This document shows, piece after piece, positions 9,480 to 17,430 of a DNA stretch of 44,905 nucleotides; positions within the stretch are counted from its first letter, which is position 1; every line of letters begins with the position of its first letter. The notes beneath the pieces are model-generated. The model saw only the letters and a program-made list of their open reading frames with translations, did not search any database and was not told where the DNA came from. This DNA is from Magnetococcales bacterium (GTDB taxonomy: Bacteria; Pseudomonadota; Magnetococcia; Magnetococcales; Magnetaquicoccaceae), in contig JADFYY010000006.1 in assembly GCA_015232825.1 (NCBI GenBank), forward strand, positions 1 through 44,905, read 5' to 3'. A program made the translations under genes and the position numbers.

Positions 9480-10855
9480 ATGGGCAATCCCCGTTGATAG
9501 GCCGAGTGCTGACGACGGCGTTCGCTGGTAAAGGTTTCGGCGGTATCTTTGGAGACCAGTTCATAAAGAATGGCCTGCTTGCCTTCCCTTGGACGCAGTA
9601 GACGTCCCAGACGTTGAACATGCTCCCGAATCGAACCACTGCCAGAGACGATAATCCCCACACTGACTTCAGGCAGATCGATCCCTTCGTTGAGTACTCG
9701 CGAATTGACCAAAAAAGGCAACTCCCCGGCACGAAAGGCCTCCAAAAAACGGATCCGCTCGGCGATTTTGGTCTTGTGGGTAATGACCGGCAGAAAAAAG
9801 GTTTCACCAATGGCATAGGCCGTGGCATTGTCATCGGTGAACAGCAAGGCACGTTCCTGGCGGTGACGGCGTAGCAGACGCCACACCATACGCAATTTGG
9901 CGCGAGAAGCCCGCGCCAGACGTTTCTGCATGCGATAGGCGGCCATGGCAGCACGACCTTCCTTGGAACGACAGCAGATCATGACAAACTCGCTCCAAGC
10001 CGCAGGCCGACCAAAATTGATCCCAGTGGAACGGGCAAACTCCTTGTATTGGGCATAGGCGGCGTCATAAGCCAACCGTTCGTCGGGATCTAGCGTGACC
10101 GGCACCTGTTCCAGACGGTAAGGAGCCAGAAACTCCCCTTCCAATTCAGAAATTTCACAACGATGGACCATAGGACCAAGCAGGTCGAACAGATCTTCTT
10201 CCAACCCATCGGCCCGTTCTGGGGTGGCGGTGAGTCCCAACCGATAAGGAGCCACACACATCACGGCGGCCAGTCGTGTGGTGGGGGCAGGCAGATGGTG
10301 ACACTCGTCACAAATGAGCAGACCAAAACGGGCTCCAATACGCTCCATACCCAAATAGGCCGAATCATAAGTACTGACGGTAATGGCTTCGAGACGATTC
10401 TCCCCACCGCCCATCATGCCAATGGGGAGACCAAAGGCCTGTTCAAGTTGGTCATGCCATTGTTGCGTGAGATTAATCGTGGGAGTCAAAATCAAGGTGT
10501 CGCGTTGAATCCGCGCAATGGCCATACGGGCAACCAACGTTTTACCTGCCCCCGTAGGCAACACCACCACCCCTTGATGTCCAGCTTTGACCCAGGCGAG
10601 AAATGCGGCCTGTTGATGCGGTCGTGGCGCGTGGTCGTCTTTGGTTTGGAAAGATTGCGGAAAAAAAGCACGTGCGGAATCCTCATAAGGAATTTTTCCG
10701 CGATGCAAAATCAAGACAATAGGACCGTAACGTCTGGCTTCGGCGCGATAACTATCACTGCGTTCATCCCAACTGACCAAATGAGCGACTGGAGCCATCT
10801 CCTGAGCCGAACCAAACAAAAGCAAGGTTCCTTGATCAAAAACGATGCGAATCAT
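9473..10855 (-). CDS. XPB/Rad25-like superfamily 2 DNA helicase
   Basis: This 460-residue helicase has an N-terminal segment of about 70 residues that may correspond to the XPB damage-recognition domain. The motor follows: Walker A LPTGAGKT (residues 99-106), DECH box at 183-186, LGLTATPERADG at 207-217 and a C-terminal helicase domain ending in HVQRLGRLLRPREGKQA. Human XPB reads TATLVREDD at the same place; here the RED motif is R-A-D (214-216), with Glu replaced by Ala. A basic helical stretch (about 285-325) sits where XPB has its thumb region. XPB proteins unwind DNA in transcription and nucleotide excision repair; archaeal XPB does so with Bax1. The gene overlaps both the VanZ-like gene upstream (ATGA overlap) and the DUF790 gene downstream. 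Confidence 0.85.
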   Translation of the reverse strand: MIRIVFDQGTLLLFGSAQEMAPVAHLVSWDERSDSYRAEARRYGPIVLILHRGKIPYEDSARAFFPQSFQTKDDHAPRPHQQAAFLAWVKAGHQGVVVLPTGAGKTLVARMAIARIQRDTLILTPTINLTQQWHDQLEQAFGLPIGMMGGGENRLEAITVSTYDSAYLGMERIGARFGLLICDECHHLPAPTTRLAAVMCVAPYRLGLTATPERADGLEEDLFDLLGPMVHRCEISELEGEFLAPYRLEQVPVTLDPDERLAYDAAYAQYKEFARSTGINFGRPAAWSEFVMICCRSKEGRAAMAAYRMQKRLARASRAKLRMVWRLLRRHRQERALLFTDDNATAYAIGETFFLPVITHKTKIAERIRFLEAFRAGELPFLVNSRVLNEGIDLPEVSVGIIVSGSGSIREHVQRLGRLLRPREGKQAILYELVSKDTAETFTSERRRQHSAYQRGLPIC

Positions 10856-11463
10856 GCCGAAGAGAGAACAAGGCCTTCCGATTGATCTTCAAGACACCCT
10901 TGCTGACGACAAACCATGGTGCCGAACCATAACCCAATGGCCGCACCAACTGCATTCATCCCCACATCCCGCAGATCAAAATGACGATTGGGCAACATCC
11001 ATTGAATAATCTCATCCGAAAACCCGGCCCCAACCACAGCCAGATACACCCAAAGCAATCCCGTTCCCCTTGGCCGACCCGCAGCCCGAAACACCAAAAA
11101 CGCCAAAATGCCATACTCCAAGAAATGAATCCGTTCCACAGCATTATCCATGCTATAGGCCAAACCAATAATGGCCACAAATGGCAGCATGGCGATGGTT
11201 CTCTGATCCTTACGAATGCGATGAAACATAACCACAATGGCAAAAAATAAAGCGAGAATCAAACCAACGGAAATCAAGGTAAAGGCTTCATTTTTACCAA
11301 TCGTCTTGAATACAAATCGCACCACAAAGGGAGTAAGGGGCAAAGTCAAATAGATGGTGAGCAAATAGGCCCACACCACCGCCCATCGTGGTCCAGGATA
11401 GTGGATAGAGAGGTGTTGAGAAAGATTGACAAAAGAGAACAGGCTCAGAAATGGATTTTTCAT
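10852..11463 (-). CDS. VanZ-like integral membrane protein
   Basis: The 203-residue protein has about four to five hydrophobic membrane segments (near residues 28-50, 60-80, 90-105, 115-130 and 170-190). It carries the VanZ-type signature: ERIHFLEYGILAFL followed by DEIIQWMLPNRHFDLRDV and GMNAVGAAIG. VanZ proteins are linked to glycopeptide tolerance in Gram-positives, but their role in Gram-negative bacteria is unknown. It is the first gene of an operon with the XPB-like helicase and DUF790 nuclease, sharing an ATGA overlap with the helicase. A membrane protein in a DNA helicase-nuclease operon is unexpected. The start is preceded by a GGGGATGG stretch. Confidence 0.8.
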   Translation of the reverse strand: MKNPFLSLFSFVNLSQHLSIHYPGPRWAVVWAYLLTIYLTLPLTPFVVRFVFKTIGKNEAFTLISVGLILALFFAIVVMFHRIRKDQRTIAMLPFVAIIGLAYSMDNAVERIHFLEYGILAFLVFRAAGRPRGTGLLWVYLAVVGAGFSDEIIQWMLPNRHFDLRDVGMNAVGAAIGLWFGTMVCRQQGCLEDQSEGLVLSSA

Positions 11464-11586
11464 AAGCCATCCCCATCAACGATGAGATCGTGGACAGGGA
11501 TGGCAACCCCAAAAACCCCGCTCTGGGCAAGAATGTGCGAATAGAAATTCATGTCATCCTTAACGAACCTCGCGGGGAGTAAAAGT

Positions 11587-12675
11587 TTAACCGTTAACCC
11601 GTTCAAACTCGCGCATAAAGGCGATAAGGGCATCCACACCCTCTTCTGGCATCGCATTATAAATGGAGGCCCGCATGCCACCCACCGAACGATGCCCTTT
11701 GAGCGTCACCAGCCCTGCAGCCTTGGCTCCAGCCAAAAAGGGATCGGTCAACTCCGCTTTGGCAATGGTAAACGGCACGTTCATACGGGATCGACTGGCC
11801 TTCTCAGTGGGACAAAGATAAAATCCCGAAGCGTCGATGGCATCATAAAGCTTGTTGGCTTTGGCCACATTGCGTTGTTCAATGACCGCCACCCCACCTT
11901 GCTCCTTCACCCATTCCAGCACCAATCCCAAGATATAAATGGCATAGGTGGGAGGGGTGTTGTACATGGAACCATCCTTAGCCTGAACCTGATAATCCAG
12001 CATGGCTGGCAGGTTGGCTTTGCGGCCCAATAAATCCTTACGAACAATCACCACAGTGACGCCACTGGGACCAAGATTTTTCTGTGCCCCGGCATAAATC
12101 ATTCCGTAACGCGAGACGTCCACACTCCGGGAGAGAATGTTGGAAGAGGCATCTGCAATCAAAGGCACACTCCCGGTATCTGGAATCTCCTGATATTCCG
12201 TACCAAAAATGGTATTATTGCTGGTAATATGGACATACGCAGCATTGGGATTAAGAGTCAACTCAGCTTGGGTCGGGATGCGGCAATAATTGACACTTTT
12301 AGTCGTTGCGGCCACACGCACATCCGAAAAAATTTTCTTGGCCTCAGCAAAAGCCTTTTCAGACCAACTGCCCGTCATGACATAATCGGCGGATTGGGTG
12401 GCTGGATCCGTGATCAAGTTCATCGGGATCATGGTGAATTGCAACGAAGCCCCGCCTTGCAAAAACAGCACGGCGTAATCGTCGCCAATTCCCATGAGCT
12501 GACGCAATAGAGCTTCCGATTGAGCAATGATGGCCATATACTCCTTGGAACGATGGCTCATCTCCATCACCGACATGCCAGACCCCCGGTAATCGAGCAT
12601 TTCGTCCCTGGCCCTTTCCAGGACAGACACAGGGAGTACCGCCGGTCCAGCACTAAAATTATACACACGTTTCAT
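11587..12675 (-). CDS. serC: Phosphoserine aminotransferase
   Basis: The 362-residue length and full-length similarity identify SerC, which transfers the amino group of glutamate to 3-phosphohydroxypyruvate in serine synthesis and also acts in pyridoxal phosphate synthesis. The N terminus KRVYNFSAGPAVLP and the following SVMEMSHRSKEY are hallmark SerC sequences. The pyridoxal phosphate lysine is Lys199 in AGAQKNLGPSG, at essentially the same position as in E. coli. The product is cytoplasmic. A good ribosome binding site (AAGGAGA) precedes the ATG. The gene stands alone, 123 bases from the VanZ gene, with no obvious hairpin terminator in that gap. Confidence 0.95.
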   Translation of the reverse strand: MKRVYNFSAGPAVLPVSVLERARDEMLDYRGSGMSVMEMSHRSKEYMAIIAQSEALLRQLMGIGDDYAVLFLQGGASLQFTMIPMNLITDPATQSADYVMTGSWSEKAFAEAKKIFSDVRVAATTKSVNYCRIPTQAELTLNPNAAYVHITSNNTIFGTEYQEIPDTGSVPLIADASSNILSRSVDVSRYGMIYAGAQKNLGPSGVTVVIVRKDLLGRKANLPAMLDYQVQAKDGSMYNTPPTYAIYILGLVLEWVKEQGGVAVIEQRNVAKANKLYDAIDASGFYLCPTEKASRSRMNVPFTIAKAELTDPFLAGAKAAGLVTLKGHRSVGGMRASIYNAMPEEGVDALIAFMREFERVNG

Positions 12676-12843
12676 CTTACAAGATTCTCCTTTGTTTTGT
12701 TTTTATATCGGCAAAGATCATGGTCAGGTGCAGTGATTTCTGCTATATTTTTTTGATAGGTTATTCCAGCATGTGTCGCCAAGCAAGCAAGAGATGACCT
12801 GTATGGCTGCAAAAAACGAAAATTCAGGGGAGTTCACAAATAA

Positions 12844-13941
12844 ATGCGCACCATTCTGGTGATTGATGATGATCCTTTGGCCCGCTTGCACCTGGAACGT
12901 TTCCTGAAACGGGAAGGTCACGCCATCTTGTTGGCAACCAATGGCCAGGAGGGGGTAACCCTGTTTCGTTCCAAAGCCCCAGACCTAATCCTGATGGATG
13001 TGATGATGCCCATCATGAACGGTTATGAAGCCACCCGACAAATCCGGGCTGAATCTTCTGGAGATGCCATGCCACCGGTAATTTTTCTGACGGGTGTGGA
13101 AGACCAGGAACAATTGGCGGAGTGTCTGCGTTGTGGAGGGGATGATTTCATCTCCAAACCCATCAACCACATTATTTTGCAGGCGCGCCTGAATGCTTGG
13201 TTGCGACGGGTGGAACTGGCCGAAAAAATTGCCAGAGACCGGGAAGCCATTGAAAACGTGATTTTAAAAATGCGCAAAGACGACCGTTTCGATACCCAAT
13301 CCTTGCGTTTTCTCATGACCCCTGTGGACAAAACCACGGGTGACCTCGTGCTATCGGCCCGCGATGAGTCAGGGATCCATTATCTCATGCTCGGAGATTT
13401 CACCGGACATGGGCTTGCCGCTGCGGTATGTGGACCTTTGGTTTCGGATGTTTTCTACAATATGATCCAACACAGATCTTCTTCTTTGGATATCCTGAAC
13501 AAAATCAACGAAAAGATTCATGACAGGCTGCCTGTTGATATGTTTCTGACCGCCTGTTTTCTCGCACTAGACCGGCAGGCTAAACGCATGATCGTTTATA
13601 ACGCTGGCATGCACCCCTTATTGCTCTATCGAAACAACACCTGGATCTCAGGACCAGAGTCAGCCCAGATGCCCCTGGGGATTATCAAAGACATTTCCTA
13701 TAAAGATGCCGTATCCTATTTGGATGTTCAAGAGAATGATCTGATTTATCTTTATTCCGATGGCGTCTACGAAACCCAATCACCGGATGGTGCCTTTTTT
13801 GGGGTGGAAAATTTATGTAACGCCCTGCCAGAAATTGCTCACATGGCCAAGCCACTGGATGCCATTCATGAATCATTGACCCAATTTCGAGGCGATGCCT
13901 TTCAACGGGATGATATCACCCTGGTAGAACTCAAGGTGTAA
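12844..13941 (+). CDS. Response regulator with PP2C-type (RsbU/SpoIIE) phosphatase output
   Basis: The protein has 365 residues. Residues 1-125 form a receiver domain with acidic pocket Asp8/Asp9, phosphoacceptor Asp52 in LILMDVMMP, and the conserved Lys in FISKPI. A short coiled linker (about 125-155) joins it to a PPM/PP2C phosphatase domain of the SpoIIE/RsbU class, recognised by LGDFTGHGLAAA, IYLYSDGVYE and the C-terminal RDDITLVEL metal-binding motif. Such proteins dephosphorylate anti-anti-sigma (STAS) factors on receiver phosphorylation; no STAS or anti-sigma gene is present nearby, so the target is unknown. An AGGGGAG site precedes the ATG. The diheme cytochrome gene starts 9 bases downstream, implying co-transcription. 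It is divergent from serC with a 168-base gap. Confidence 0.9.
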   Translation: MRTILVIDDDPLARLHLERFLKREGHAILLATNGQEGVTLFRSKAPDLILMDVMMPIMNGYEATRQIRAESSGDAMPPVIFLTGVEDQEQLAECLRCGGDDFISKPINHIILQARLNAWLRRVELAEKIARDREAIENVILKMRKDDRFDTQSLRFLMTPVDKTTGDLVLSARDESGIHYLMLGDFTGHGLAAAVCGPLVSDVFYNMIQHRSSSLDILNKINEKIHDRLPVDMFLTACFLALDRQAKRMIVYNAGMHPLLLYRNNTWISGPESAQMPLGIIKDISYKDAVSYLDVQENDLIYLYSDGVYETQSPDGAFFGVENLCNALPEIAHMAKPLDAIHESLTQFRGDAFQRDDITLVELKV

Positions 13942-13950
13942 GACTTACCG

Positions 13951-14688
13951 ATGAAACCCTATCCAATGATTTCTGCAACGGTGGCACTTCTGCTGACAAT
14001 GACGTTCTCCTCATCCTGGGGAGCGATGGATATCGCACCATCCGCACTCTATTTAACCATCCTGGGTGGAAAAATATATGATGACTGGGGACGGGAGTTG
14101 AAAAAAAAACCACCCAGTGAGACTCACCCCTCTTATCCATCTGGAAGCAAAAAGAAAGGAATGGACACTTGGCTCTGCCATGAGTGTCATGGATGGGATT
14201 ATCAGGGCAAGGATGGAGCTTTTGGAGACAAAACATCCCCTAATTACACCGGCATTACTGGAATTCGGCACTGGGTCGGCAGAGATGCGGACCCAGTGGT
14301 GACTCTATTGCGGGGAGAGAAACATCTTTACACCCAAGAGATGCTCTCTGACCAAGAGATCCAGGCGATTGCGCTCTTTGTAACGCAGGGTCAAATGGAA
14401 ATGGAAAAATATGTTCAAGGGGAACAGATTCTGGGGAATCCTGAAAAAGGAAAAGATTTTTATCAAACTATTTGTTATCGATGCCATGGAATTGATGGTA
14501 AAAAAATTAATTTCGGCACCTGTAAAGAACCCGAATATTTAGGAACTCTGGCTCGAAAAAATCCCTTTGAGGTATTGCACAAAATTCGCAACGGTCAACC
14601 AGGCCAGGATATGATCACAATGGCGGCTTTGCCTGTTACAACGCAAGTAGATATTCTGGCTTACGTGAGCAGGTTGCCGGAAAATTAA
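13951..14688 (+). CDS. Periplasmic diheme cytochrome c
   Basis: The 245-residue product has a signal peptide (hydrophobic core about residues 7-22, likely cleavage near Ala25) and two CxxCH heme c motifs: CHECH at 76-80 and CYRCH at 175-179. Each is followed by a CHG-type loop (CHGWDYQGKDGAFG and CHGIDGKK), as in class I cytochromes. Candidate axial Met residues occur in the segments after each motif, including MITMAALPVT near the end. It should be exported and matured in the periplasm as an electron carrier or redox partner. It lies between the receiver-phosphatase gene and, beyond a region of gene debris, a kinase with its own CxxCH motif. That neighbourhood hints at a redox-sensing role, but a plain electron-transfer role is equally possible. 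Confidence 0.88.
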   Translation: MKPYPMISATVALLLTMTFSSSWGAMDIAPSALYLTILGGKIYDDWGRELKKKPPSETHPSYPSGSKKKGMDTWLCHECHGWDYQGKDGAFGDKTSPNYTGITGIRHWVGRDADPVVTLLRGEKHLYTQEMLSDQEIQAIALFVTQGQMEMEKYVQGEQILGNPEKGKDFYQTICYRCHGIDGKKINFGTCKEPEYLGTLARKNPFEVLHKIRNGQPGQDMITMAALPVTTQVDILAYVSRLPEN

Positions 14689-14737
14689 TAAAATTAATTA
14701 CTTTTATTGAAACCAAACCAGTAGGTGGCAAAAACTT

Positions 14738-14925
14738 GTGAAGATATCACGTGTTAAATTAATTAATTTCAAGCGGTTCGGGACACTTGAAATCTTATAT
14801 TGGCAATGCTACCGACCATTGGCCCAAACTGTCAATTTTTGTTTACAAGCCATTCCCAAGTCATCTCTTCCCTGGTCAGTCCTGAAGAAACCTATCGCCT
14901 GCCGGGAGGACGGTTATGCCTGTAA
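14738..14925 (+). pseudogene. Internally deleted AAA/RecF-OLD-like ATPase gene remnant
   Basis: From a GTG at 14738 the frame reads MKISRVKLINFKRFGTLEI, the standard N terminus of SMC/RecF/OLD-type ATPases just before their Walker A. Walker A and everything after it is missing. From 14794 a different frame reads LILAMLPTIG, FLFTSHSQVISSL and a TYRLPGGR ending at a TAA (14923-14925). That resembles the extreme C terminus of the same kind of ATPase, where the switch His lies in a THS-type motif. So the two ends of one gene appear joined after an out-of-frame deletion of most of the coding region. The C-terminal piece overlaps the start of the next remnant, as in intact two-gene ATPase-nuclease modules. 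Non-functional. Confidence 0.65.
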
Positions 14926-15074
14926 ATGTTCTTTTGTGCGAAGGTGGCGCGGGTAGTCCAGATGTGAGGGTTCTCGGAAAACTCCTGGGGGGAGTGTGTG
15001 AAATCAGGCCCGAAGGCGGCAAGTATGGTATGGGCCAAAAGATCATTGCCAAACGGTCGTCGCCAAGTCGCTAG
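14916..15074 (+). pseudogene. Truncated TOPRIM-like partner gene (fragment of an ATPase-linked protein)
   Basis: A 52-residue frame starts at ATG 14916, inside the end of the ATPase remnant. It reads MPVNVLLCEGGAGSPDVRVL, then a short linker and EIRPEGGKYGMGQKI, and ends at a TAG. The LLCEG start with a conserved Glu and a later Gly-rich GGKYGMG turn look like the beginning of a TOPRIM-type protein (DUF3226/OLD-like nuclease partner). Intact relatives would be about 200 residues or more; nothing further downstream is recognisable in a single frame. The Gly-Asp motif expected next is lost. I infer a frameshifted or deleted remnant, not a functional small protein. Family assignment is from memory of the sequence pattern and is moderate. 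Confidence 0.5.
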
Positions 15075-15300
15075 GAGATAAAGGCCCGAACCAAGGTCAA
15101 CAGTTCCTAGCTTGAACAGAAATGGGCGGCACATGGATTGCGGCCACTACAGAACAATTTCACATAGAAAAAATGCGAGCAAGAGATCTGTGGCACCTAA
15201 CCAACCGTATTGAAAGAAAATTTCTTACTCATACGTTTGAAATTTACCTTAATCGTCAACTGAACAGACCGCCATTACTATTCGACAGTCTATTGCAAAC
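15075..15300. other. Degraded intergenic stretch before the sensor kinase
   Basis: No intact gene is visible. A 60-residue open frame at 15122-15304 has no recognisable similarity and overlaps the kinase start; it is probably part of the decayed TOPRIM partner or chance. There is no clear hairpin and no good ribosome binding site directly before the kinase start. Confidence 0.4.
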
Positions 15301-17289
15301 ATGAAAGTCGAGCATTGCGTAATGAATTTTATTCGCCGCAAATTAGGTCGTAAATTATTGCTTCTATTAGGTTTAATTATCCTGATGACGATGTTGGCCA
15401 TGCAGCATTTTTTTGCCATGCACGAAAGAAATATCATCCTGCAACAAAACGCCCAAGCACGACAGGAACAAATTTTTGGAATCATCAACGGGTTGAGAGC
15501 GATCATGCTGGCAGGTCACGCCGAACTGGCCATGTCTTACGCCGATCAGTTGAAGCAAACCCCTGGATTCGTAGACTTTCATATCTTGCGCACCAACGGG
15601 GTAGAGGCCTTCAAGGATAACAAAACAATTGATGATATCAACTGGCGGCGCAATCGTTTGTTGTTTGAATTGAAGAATCACGAGGAGGCTGATCGCATAT
15701 TATCAGAAGATCGCCTGTTGTTTCTCAAACAAACGCCCTTGCAAGAGATTTTTTATTATCAAGAAAAGGGCAAGCACAATGAACCATTGGAGACCTTTTT
15801 AATCGCCATCCGTAATGATCGAGAGTGCCATATTTGCCACGGGAACACTGAAGCTGTGCGTGGTGTGGTCAAGTTGACCACATCTTTGGCCGCAACAGAG
15901 GTGGCCATTCAAGAGGCTATCTGGCGTTCAATGGTTTATTTGACCATTTTTATGATCATTCTGTTGTTTTTGCTGTATTGGATTATTCGCATAATGATAT
16001 TGCGTCCCATTCAGCAAATGGATGGGGCCATGAACCGAATTGCACAAGGAGAGTTAAATAGCAAAGCTGAGGTTTCAGGAATCGATGAATTTGCTAATAT
16101 AGCAACAACTTTTAATAACATGGCTGAGCAAGTATTGCTCGCATACAATGGGATTCAGCAGGAACGCAATAAACTTGCAACCGTTATTTTAAGTGTACGG
16201 GAAGGAATCGTCATTACCGATAATCTGGGGAATGTCGTCCTGATCAATCCAGCCATGGAGTCCATACTCAACAAAACCAGAGAACAAATTATCCAGCAAG
16301 GTTTTTTTCACATACTAGACGACTCAAATTATCTTGAAAACATAATAAATAATCGAAACACCCATGCGCCCAACATTGTTTATTACAACAGCATGGTACT
16401 GGATGTTTATGCCACAAGCATCTTAAACAATGAAGGCATCCTGATAGGCAATGCTGCGTTACTGAGAGATGTCAGTGAAGAAAAAAAATTAGAAAATGAG
16501 TTGCGGCAAAAAATTCATGAACTAGAAACAACGCGCCATGTGTTGATAGAAAGTGAAAAATTGGCCTCTATTGGGCGACTGGTCGCGGGGATCGCCCATG
16601 AAGTAAACACCCCGATTGGTGTGGCCTATTCGGCCTCCACGCAACTACAAGAAGAAAGCAAAAGCATTGTGACGATGTTGCAGCAAGAGGCCGTGGATGT
16701 GGATGCGTTAATCACTTCCATCGGCATCGTGGATTCTGTCGCGGCCCTAGTGGTGCGTAACCTGCGTCGCGCCTTTGAATTGATTCAGAGTTTCAAACGG
16801 ATCTCCATCGATCAATCCTCCGAAGTCAAACGCATCTATCGTGTGGGGGATGTGGTACACGATGTACTCATGAGTTTGCACAATCATTTCAAAAAAACCT
16901 CGATCAATATGGATATCGCATGCCCAGATGATCTGGAAGTAACGGGTATTCCAGGATATTTGCATCAGATACTAACCAATTTATTGATGAACAGTCTGAC
17001 CCATGGCTTTGCCGGTGGCAGGCTCTCTGGACGGATCAAGATGCAATTTTCCACAGATGGACACATCTTAAATTTTATCTATTCCGATTCTGGTGTTGGC
17101 ATGTCAGAAGATACGATAAAGAAGGCCTTTGAACCTTTTTTTACCACCAACAGAGAAGCTGGTGGGAGTGGGTTGGGACTTTATATATGCTACAATCTGA
17201 TTGTAAACTCTTTGGGGGGAAAAATTTTATTGTCTAGCACACCAGGGGATGGGGTACGCTTTGAATGTCGCTGGCCAATTGGGAGTTGA
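15301..17289 (+). CDS. Membrane histidine kinase with CxxCH heme-type motif in its sensor domain
   Basis: The protein has up to 662 residues; a second start is Met8 at 15322, and neither has a strong ribosome binding site. Transmembrane segments lie near 18-38 and 212-232, enclosing a periplasmic sensor of about 170 residues. This sensor contains RECHICHGN, a c-type heme motif (Cys176, Cys179, His180), as in Tll0287/DUF3365-like heme sensors. Then come a HAMP domain (about 230-282), a PAS domain (about 290-395), a HisKA dimerisation helix with phosphoacceptor His433 in GIAHEVNTPIG and a HATPase domain with N, G1 (DSGVGMS) and G2 (GGSGLGLYI) boxes. It probably senses a redox state or a gaseous ligand through covalent heme. 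It carries no receiver; the hybrid kinase downstream or the PP2C response regulator upstream could be its partner. Confidence 0.88.
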   Translation: MKVEHCVMNFIRRKLGRKLLLLLGLIILMTMLAMQHFFAMHERNIILQQNAQARQEQIFGIINGLRAIMLAGHAELAMSYADQLKQTPGFVDFHILRTNGVEAFKDNKTIDDINWRRNRLLFELKNHEEADRILSEDRLLFLKQTPLQEIFYYQEKGKHNEPLETFLIAIRNDRECHICHGNTEAVRGVVKLTTSLAATEVAIQEAIWRSMVYLTIFMIILLFLLYWIIRIMILRPIQQMDGAMNRIAQGELNSKAEVSGIDEFANIATTFNNMAEQVLLAYNGIQQERNKLATVILSVREGIVITDNLGNVVLINPAMESILNKTREQIIQQGFFHILDDSNYLENIINNRNTHAPNIVYYNSMVLDVYATSILNNEGILIGNAALLRDVSEEKKLENELRQKIHELETTRHVLIESEKLASIGRLVAGIAHEVNTPIGVAYSASTQLQEESKSIVTMLQQEAVDVDALITSIGIVDSVAALVVRNLRRAFELIQSFKRISIDQSSEVKRIYRVGDVVHDVLMSLHNHFKKTSINMDIACPDDLEVTGIPGYLHQILTNLLMNSLTHGFAGGRLSGRIKMQFSTDGHILNFIYSDSGVGMSEDTIKKAFEPFFTTNREAGGSGLGLYICYNLIVNSLGGKILLSSTPGDGVRFECRWPIGS

Positions 17290-17308
17290 TCATCGTTTCG
17301 GCCAAACT

Positions 17309-17390
17309 AGGGGCGTTACCCCTGGACCCCTAATAATTATTAAAAAAAAAGGGTGGAGGGGTCTGGGGAGGCGGTTCACCGCCTCCCCAG
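17309..17390. repeat. Nested GC-rich palindromic intergenic element
   Basis: Between the two kinase genes lies a compact set of inverted repeats. The inner arm pair 17363-17374 and 17379-17390 forms a perfect 12-base stem (CTGGGGAGGCGG / CCGCCTCCCCAG) with a TTCA loop. An outer pair, CCCCTGGACCCCT (17319-17331) and AGGGGTCTGGGG around 17358-17368, is complementary but for a one-base bulge and flanks an AT-rich AATAATTATTA core followed by a nine-base A run. A GGGG/CCCC pair at 17309-17323 adds a third small hairpin. No T run follows, so it is not a simple Rho-independent terminator. It looks like a REP/mobile intergenic palindrome. Confidence 0.6.
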
Positions 17391-17430
17391 GAATGGCCGA
17401 TCCAACAAAAACATATAAAAAGGATGTCGT

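Noticed and set aside
10163-10885. Long open frame antisense to the XPB-like helicase
   Set aside because: No family features and full overlap with the helicase, whose motifs are clear.
15122-15304. 60-residue open frame before the sensor kinase
   Set aside because: No ribosome binding site, no recognisable similarity, and it overlaps the kinase start.
17309-17390. Rho-independent terminator for the heme-motif kinase
   Set aside because: The stem is strong but no T run follows on either expected side; better described as a palindromic element.
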